Source: Rivularia sp963920925 (GTDB taxonomy: Bacteria; Cyanobacteriota; Cyanobacteriia; Cyanobacteriales; Nostocaceae). From it: a stretch of 64,000 nucleotides of DNA. Both the position numbers and the translations under genes were made by a program. Numbering within the stretch: the first letter of the stretch is position 1; every line of letters begins with the position of its first letter. The stretch is from the NCBI RefSeq assembly GCF_963920925.1, contig NZ_CAWUDI010000012.1, positions 110,441-174,440 of the forward strand, given 5' to 3'. Of the stretch, positions 60,378 to 64,000 are shown in pieces. The notes below the pieces were generated by a model. The model was not told where the DNA came from. It did not search any database and worked only from the letters and a program-made list of their open reading frames with translations.

Positions 60378-63300
60378 TTAAGCGAAAGCGAAGTTATCTG
60401 CAATCAAGCTATTTGCACCAAAACCCTGCAATATCGCTAAGTCCGAACCATTTGCAGCAATTAAGGTATTATCTTCCTGCTGGGTAATGCTCAAATCATT
60501 AAAGCCGATTCCTAAGCCAGCGATACCAAGCACGTCCTCACCACTGGTAAAATCGGTTATGATATTCGTAGCTTCGGGAGTTTCAACAGTGGCAATCCAG
60601 AATTGATCTGCACCTGCACCACCTGTAAGAATGTTATCACCGCCGGAAAGTGCGAAGAATTTATCAGTGCCTTCACCACCAACAAGGCGATCGCCACTTC
60701 CCAAGATCAAAGTATCGTCACCGCTACCAGCGTAAATACGGTTTCCGCCTTGACTACCGATAGAAGCGTCAATAAAATCGTCGGAGTCTCCACCGAAAAT
60801 CAGTTGACTAGTTCCGGTGACTTCGATAATATCTGCTTCTAGGGAACCAAATACGGGTTCGGTAGTGGGTTTTTCTGGGACATTAGCTGATGCTAATTCC
60901 ACGTTGAGTTCGTATTCTCCTGCAAAAACACCGATTTCTGTAAATATCCAACCACTACCACTTTCTTCAACATTAGGATCGTAATTGCGGTTTCCAAGTT
61001 GGCTAACGCCCGCATAGTAACTACCTGCTTCCTCTGCGGTAAATTCAAGATAGGGATCGCGACTGAATTCTTCGTCGGGTGCTGCACCGTTATTGACGCT
61101 AGCTAGTTCGTTACCATCAGCATCAAACAAGCGTAGTTCAGAATCTAACCGTTGCTCAATACCGGGAAAACGCTCGAATTCAAAGGGAATAGAATCAAGA
61201 TCGATCTTTACTTTATCTCCCGCTTCTAAATTAAAGGAGTAGAAGTCTACATCTTCCGTAAAGTCTACTGCTTTTAGGAAAAATTCATCATCAGAATCTA
61301 AGCCATTAATACTGCCTTTTACTGTAGTATCAGTGTTTTCAGGATTTAAATTGAGGTTAATGGCTTCGGCGATAGTGTCGTTAGGTCGATTTTCCTCAGT
61401 TACAGGAACTTGTTCTGGACTATCAAAAATAGTAAATGTAGCAACATTTGCCTCTGGATCGATTGTTGAGTTAGCAGTTTCAACAAGACTAAACGTAGCT
61501 GTTTCAAGTTTCTCCAAATCGCCGTCTGATGCCACAGGTAATTCAACTGTAGCTGTAATATCAGTAATTTTTAGAGAAAAGGCTGTATTACTTATCTCGG
61601 TGATTTCGCCTCCAGTTACAGCGATCGCATCTACATTAAACTCCGGTAAGTTGGGAGCATCGACGGATACTGTAATATCTTCGGATGGTGATGCTGCTGT
61701 AAGGTTAAAGGTTAGTAAGCTGGTATCGTTTTCTGATTCAACTAAAACTTCTGATTCTGCTCTCAAACTAACTTCGGGCAATGATAGGGGCGTATCGGCA
61801 ATTGTGAAATTAACTTCACCTGCACCACTGTTAATTGTGTAGGTAGGTGCCTCTTGTACAGCTAAGTTAAAGCTTTGTAATCCTTCTTCAAACGGATCGG
61901 CGAAGACAGGTAAAACTATCGATGCTTCTTGTTCTGTAACTTTAAAATAGAAGCCACTCACATCGAAATTTGAAAATGGAAAGATTCCTCCAGATATGTC
62001 AGCGTTAAGAACATCAAACTGAGGAAGAATGCCCTCGTTACCTTTGACATAAATCAGCACGCCATCTTCTGACGGAGCTTCGCTGAGGTTAAAATTGAGC
62101 GTCGCTTCTGTTCCCTGGTCTTCAATTAGCTCGTCTTTACTAATACTCAGGCTAACTTCAGGAATAACAGTGGGTTCGGGAATTTGATCTATATTGTCGT
62201 AAAAAGTGGTAGTGGATTGATTAGCATTGGGATTAACTCCATAACCTTCACCTTCTTCTAAGAAGAACGTTGCTTCTTCAGGACCATCAGTTTCTGGTTC
62301 TAATAGTTCACCTCGATACTGGGTTTTGGCATTCAATGAAAAGAAAGTATTTGGCTCAAATATTCTTAATTGAATACCTGTTTCCCTTCCAGTGTCATCA
62401 GTAACAACATCAACTAATTCAGCTCCTGGGGAAAAAGGAGCTTGTTGAAGAAAACGACCACTGAAATAGTCTTGAAAGTAAATATCACTGTTGACGGTTA
62501 CAAGAATGCCTTCTTCGGGAATTTTCCCTTCGGTTTCTAACGTTAAAACGAAGGCTGAACCTTGTAAAGGAAATCCTTCTACCAAACTGTTAGCAATTAT
62601 GGCATCTTCGTTATCAGCATCAAGAGTTGTACCAATTACGCTTAAAGAAACGGTTGGTTCGCCAGGTTGAGCAAGATCGATGGTTTCAGGAGGAGTGTTG
62701 TTACTTCTATCTCGCTGTTCGGCTAAAATTACTGGATTTTCTGGGTTGAGAGTAACATTCAGTTCGTACTCGCTTAAATTCAAAAAATCCAGACTATAGT
62801 AACCATCACCTCTCCCGCTACCAGGCTCAGAAGGTTGATATATAGCTTCTATTCCTTCGGGAAACCCAGTGGTGAAGATACGACTATTAATAAGCTGGCT
62901 TACACCTGCATAGTATGTGCCATCAGTAGATGCTTCAAATTCTATGTAAGGGTCCGGACCGGAAGTAAACATTTCTCCTGGTGCTTGACCTTGACCGTTG
63001 TAGGCTAATTCATTACCTTCAGAATCAAACAACCGCAACATAGAAACAACGCCGAAGTTATCTTCTTGATAATCAGGAATAGCAGTCAACTCAGGATCGT
63101 CCCCCCCCGCTGACTCGATGTCCAATGCGATAATGTCACCTGCTTTTAACTCAAACTTGTAAAGATCTACATCTTCTGATGCGTCTATATCATCGAAAGT
63201 ACCATCTTCGTTTTGATAGCGATTACCAATTTCAAAATCGATTGTTTCGACAATTGATACTTGGGGATTTTCGGGGCTGAGTCCGATATCGCTGGCAAAA

Positions 63301-64000
63301 GGAATAGCATCGTTAGGCTCGCTGGCATTAAAGGGAACTTCCTCTGCCGTATCACCAATAGTGAACTCACCACTACCAAAAGCTTCATTCACCTCATACC
63401 CATCACCAGCTTCCAAGGTAAAGACGGCAGTTTCTAACCCCTCAGATTCCCCATCAGCAGCAACAGGCAAATCAACTAAAACCGTAAAATCCGTTAACAG
63501 AATATCAAAACCATCCTCTCGGACGTTGACAATTTCTCCACCATCACCAACGGATATCGCATCTAAATCAAACTCGCTTAAATTGGGTGCATTAACTCCA
63601 ACAAGTAATCCACCTTCAGGTATTGTCCCCTCTGTAATGTTAAAAACGTGAGCAGAAACCGTACCCTTTTCTTCCGCCAAATAATCGGGACCCGTATTTA
63701 AACTAACTAACGGTAAACCCGTCGCAGGTGGTTCGGTGGTTGTCGGCGGCTCTGGTACCTCGGCAAGCTGACTTTCCTCATCGGCAAACAACACGCTACT
63801 TGTTGCGGCATTACTATCAATCGTGTAATCGCTGAGGTTGCCCACATCCCCTAAATCTTGTGAATCCACCTGTTCGTTCGTTTTCAATTGGAACACCGCT
63901 TCAACCAAGCCATCAAAAGTTGCAGGCAAAAACGTATCTGGCTCCGAATTATCAAATATGTTAATCGTAAAGCTGGCATTCGTGCTTCCTTCATCAATAG
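60378..64000 (-). CDS. Large secreted Calx-beta / PPC / RTX-type protein, 5' end outside window
   Basis: At least 1206 residues; the frame is open through the right edge (IDEGSTNASFTINIFD precedes the apparent TTG start at 63929). Repeated Calx-beta-like units (PEVSLSISKDELIEDQGTEA; VSLRAESEVLVESENDTSL) alternate with two pre-peptidase C-terminal-type domains (EDVDLYKFELKAGD...; EDVDFYSFNLEAGD...). The C-terminus has RTX-like Gly/Asp repeats (GGNRIYAGSGDD, GGDNILTGGAGADQF) and a terminal ILQGFGANSLIADNFAFA typical of type I-exported cyanobacterial proteins. Likely a calcium-binding surface or exoprotein; no transporter is in view. Confidence 0.85.
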   Translation of the reverse strand, partial: IDEGSTNASFTINIFDNSEPDTFLPATFDGLVEAVFQLKTNEQVDSQDLGDVGNLSDYTIDSNAATSSVLFADEESQLAEVPEPPTTTEPPATGLPLVSLNTGPDYLAEEKGTVSAHVFNITEGTIPEGGLLVGVNAPNLSEFDLDAISVGDGGEIVNVREDGFDILLTDFTVLVDLPVAADGESEGLETAVFTLEAGDGYEVNEAFGSGEFTIGDTAEEVPFNASEPNDAIPFASDIGLSPENPQVSIVETIDFEIGNRYQNEDGTFDDIDASEDVDLYKFELKAGDIIALDIESAGGDDPELTAIPDYQEDNFGVVSMLRLFDSEGNELAYNGQGQAPGEMFTSGPDPYIEFEASTDGTYYAGVSQLINSRIFTTGFPEGIEAIYQPSEPGSGRGDGYYSLDFLNLSEYELNVTLNPENPVILAEQRDRSNNTPPETIDLAQPGEPTVSLSVIGTTLDADNEDAIIANSLVEGFPLQGSAFVLTLETEGKIPEEGILVTVNSDIYFQDYFSGRFLQQAPFSPGAELVDVVTDDTGRETGIQLRIFEPNTFFSLNAKTQYRGELLEPETDGPEEATFFLEEGEGYGVNPNANQSTTTFYDNIDQIPEPTVIPEVSLSISKDELIEDQGTEATLNFNLSEAPSEDGVLIYVKGNEGILPQFDVLNADISGGIFPFSNFDVSGFYFKVTEQEASIVLPVFADPFEEGLQSFNLAVQEAPTYTINSGAGEVNFTIADTPLSLPEVSLRAESEVLVESENDTSLLTFNLTAASPSEDITVSVDAPNLPEFNVDAIAVTGGEITEISNTAFSLKITDITATVELPVASDGDLEKLETATFSLVETANSTIDPEANVATFTIFDSPEQVPVTEENRPNDTIAEAINLNLNPENTDTTVKGSINGLDSDDEFFLKAVDFTEDVDFYSFNLEAGDKVKIDLDSIPFEFERFPGIEQRLDSELRLFDADGNELASVNNGAAPDEEFSRDPYLEFTAEEAGSYYAGVSQLGNRNYDPNVEESGSGWIFTEIGVFAGEYELNVELASANVPEKPTTEPVFGSLEADIIEVTGTSQLIFGGDSDDFIDASIGSQGGNRIYAGSGDDTLILGSGDRLVGGEGTDKFFALSGGDNILTGGAGADQFWIATVETPEATNIITDFTSGEDVLGIAGLGIGFNDLSITQQEDNTLIAANGSDLAILQGFGANSLIADNFAFA

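Overview
The window is an AT-rich stretch of a plasmid or plasmid-like replicon from a filamentous cyanobacterium, most likely a heterocyst-forming (Nostocales) lineage. The evidence is a CyRepA1-type replication initiator, HIP1 octamers (GCGATCGC near 5856, 41972 and 61620), a heptameric short tandem repeat of the Nostocales style (46306-46330), a Ycf46-like AAA ATPase, and many small genes of the type found on cyanobacterial plasmids. No rRNA, tRNA, CRISPR array or core metabolic gene was seen.

Layout. 0-14.4 kb: an accessory zone, mostly + strand, of small unknown genes, ribbon-helix-helix regulators, a partly duplicated regulator cassette (3.1-4.6 kb), pseudogenes, one PD-(D/E)XK nuclease-like gene, a small protein / retropepsin-like protease pair and several hairpin terminators. 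14.4-18.3 kb: a 1280-aa protein carrying the motif set of two-barrel RNA polymerases (DFDGD catalytic loop plus QFR, KGTL and DGPK blocks), standing alone. 18.8-22.4 kb: a leftward operon for an actin-like ParM ATPase, a small ParR-like partner, a MinD/ParA-like ATPase and a membrane protein, followed by helically phased 10-bp repeats that look like a centromere (22.5-23.0 kb). 23.4-25.6 kb: a 28-bp palindrome and a MobV-type relaxase fused to a DUF3991/TOPRIM-like module. 27.1-29.8 kb: an 874-codon ASCH-domain ORF that contains, in another frame of the same strand, a complete 5-methylcytosine DNA methyltransferase. 30.4-46.9 kb: one long leftward conjugation operon (VirB2-, B3-, B4-, B5-, B6-, B8-, B10- and B9/TraK-like proteins, a muralytic-enzyme candidate, VirD4, accessory proteins and a Ycf46-like AAA ATPase). 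47.3-53.7 kb: ParA-ParB and the 1236-aa CyRepA1 initiator, with a TTAGTACTAA repeat region upstream of it as the likely origin. 54.8-57.0 kb: small HTH genes and a zinc-finger-less TnpB, with a perfect 16-bp-arm palindrome and a frameshifted RHH gene upstream. 57.1-60.3 kb: a second ParB-like protein, an HTH protein and small unknown genes. 60.4-64.0 kb: the 3' part of a large secreted Calx-beta / PPC / RTX-type protein running off the right edge.

How the parts fit. Replication (CyRepA1), two independent partition modules (ParAB and ParM-like), a relaxase, a coupling protein and a near-complete type IV secretion system together describe a large, probably self-transmissible plasmid. The most unusual cargo is the two-barrel RNA-polymerase-like protein; the methyltransferase nested inside an ASCH-domain gene is next. 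All domain names are from reading motifs by eye; no database search was run.
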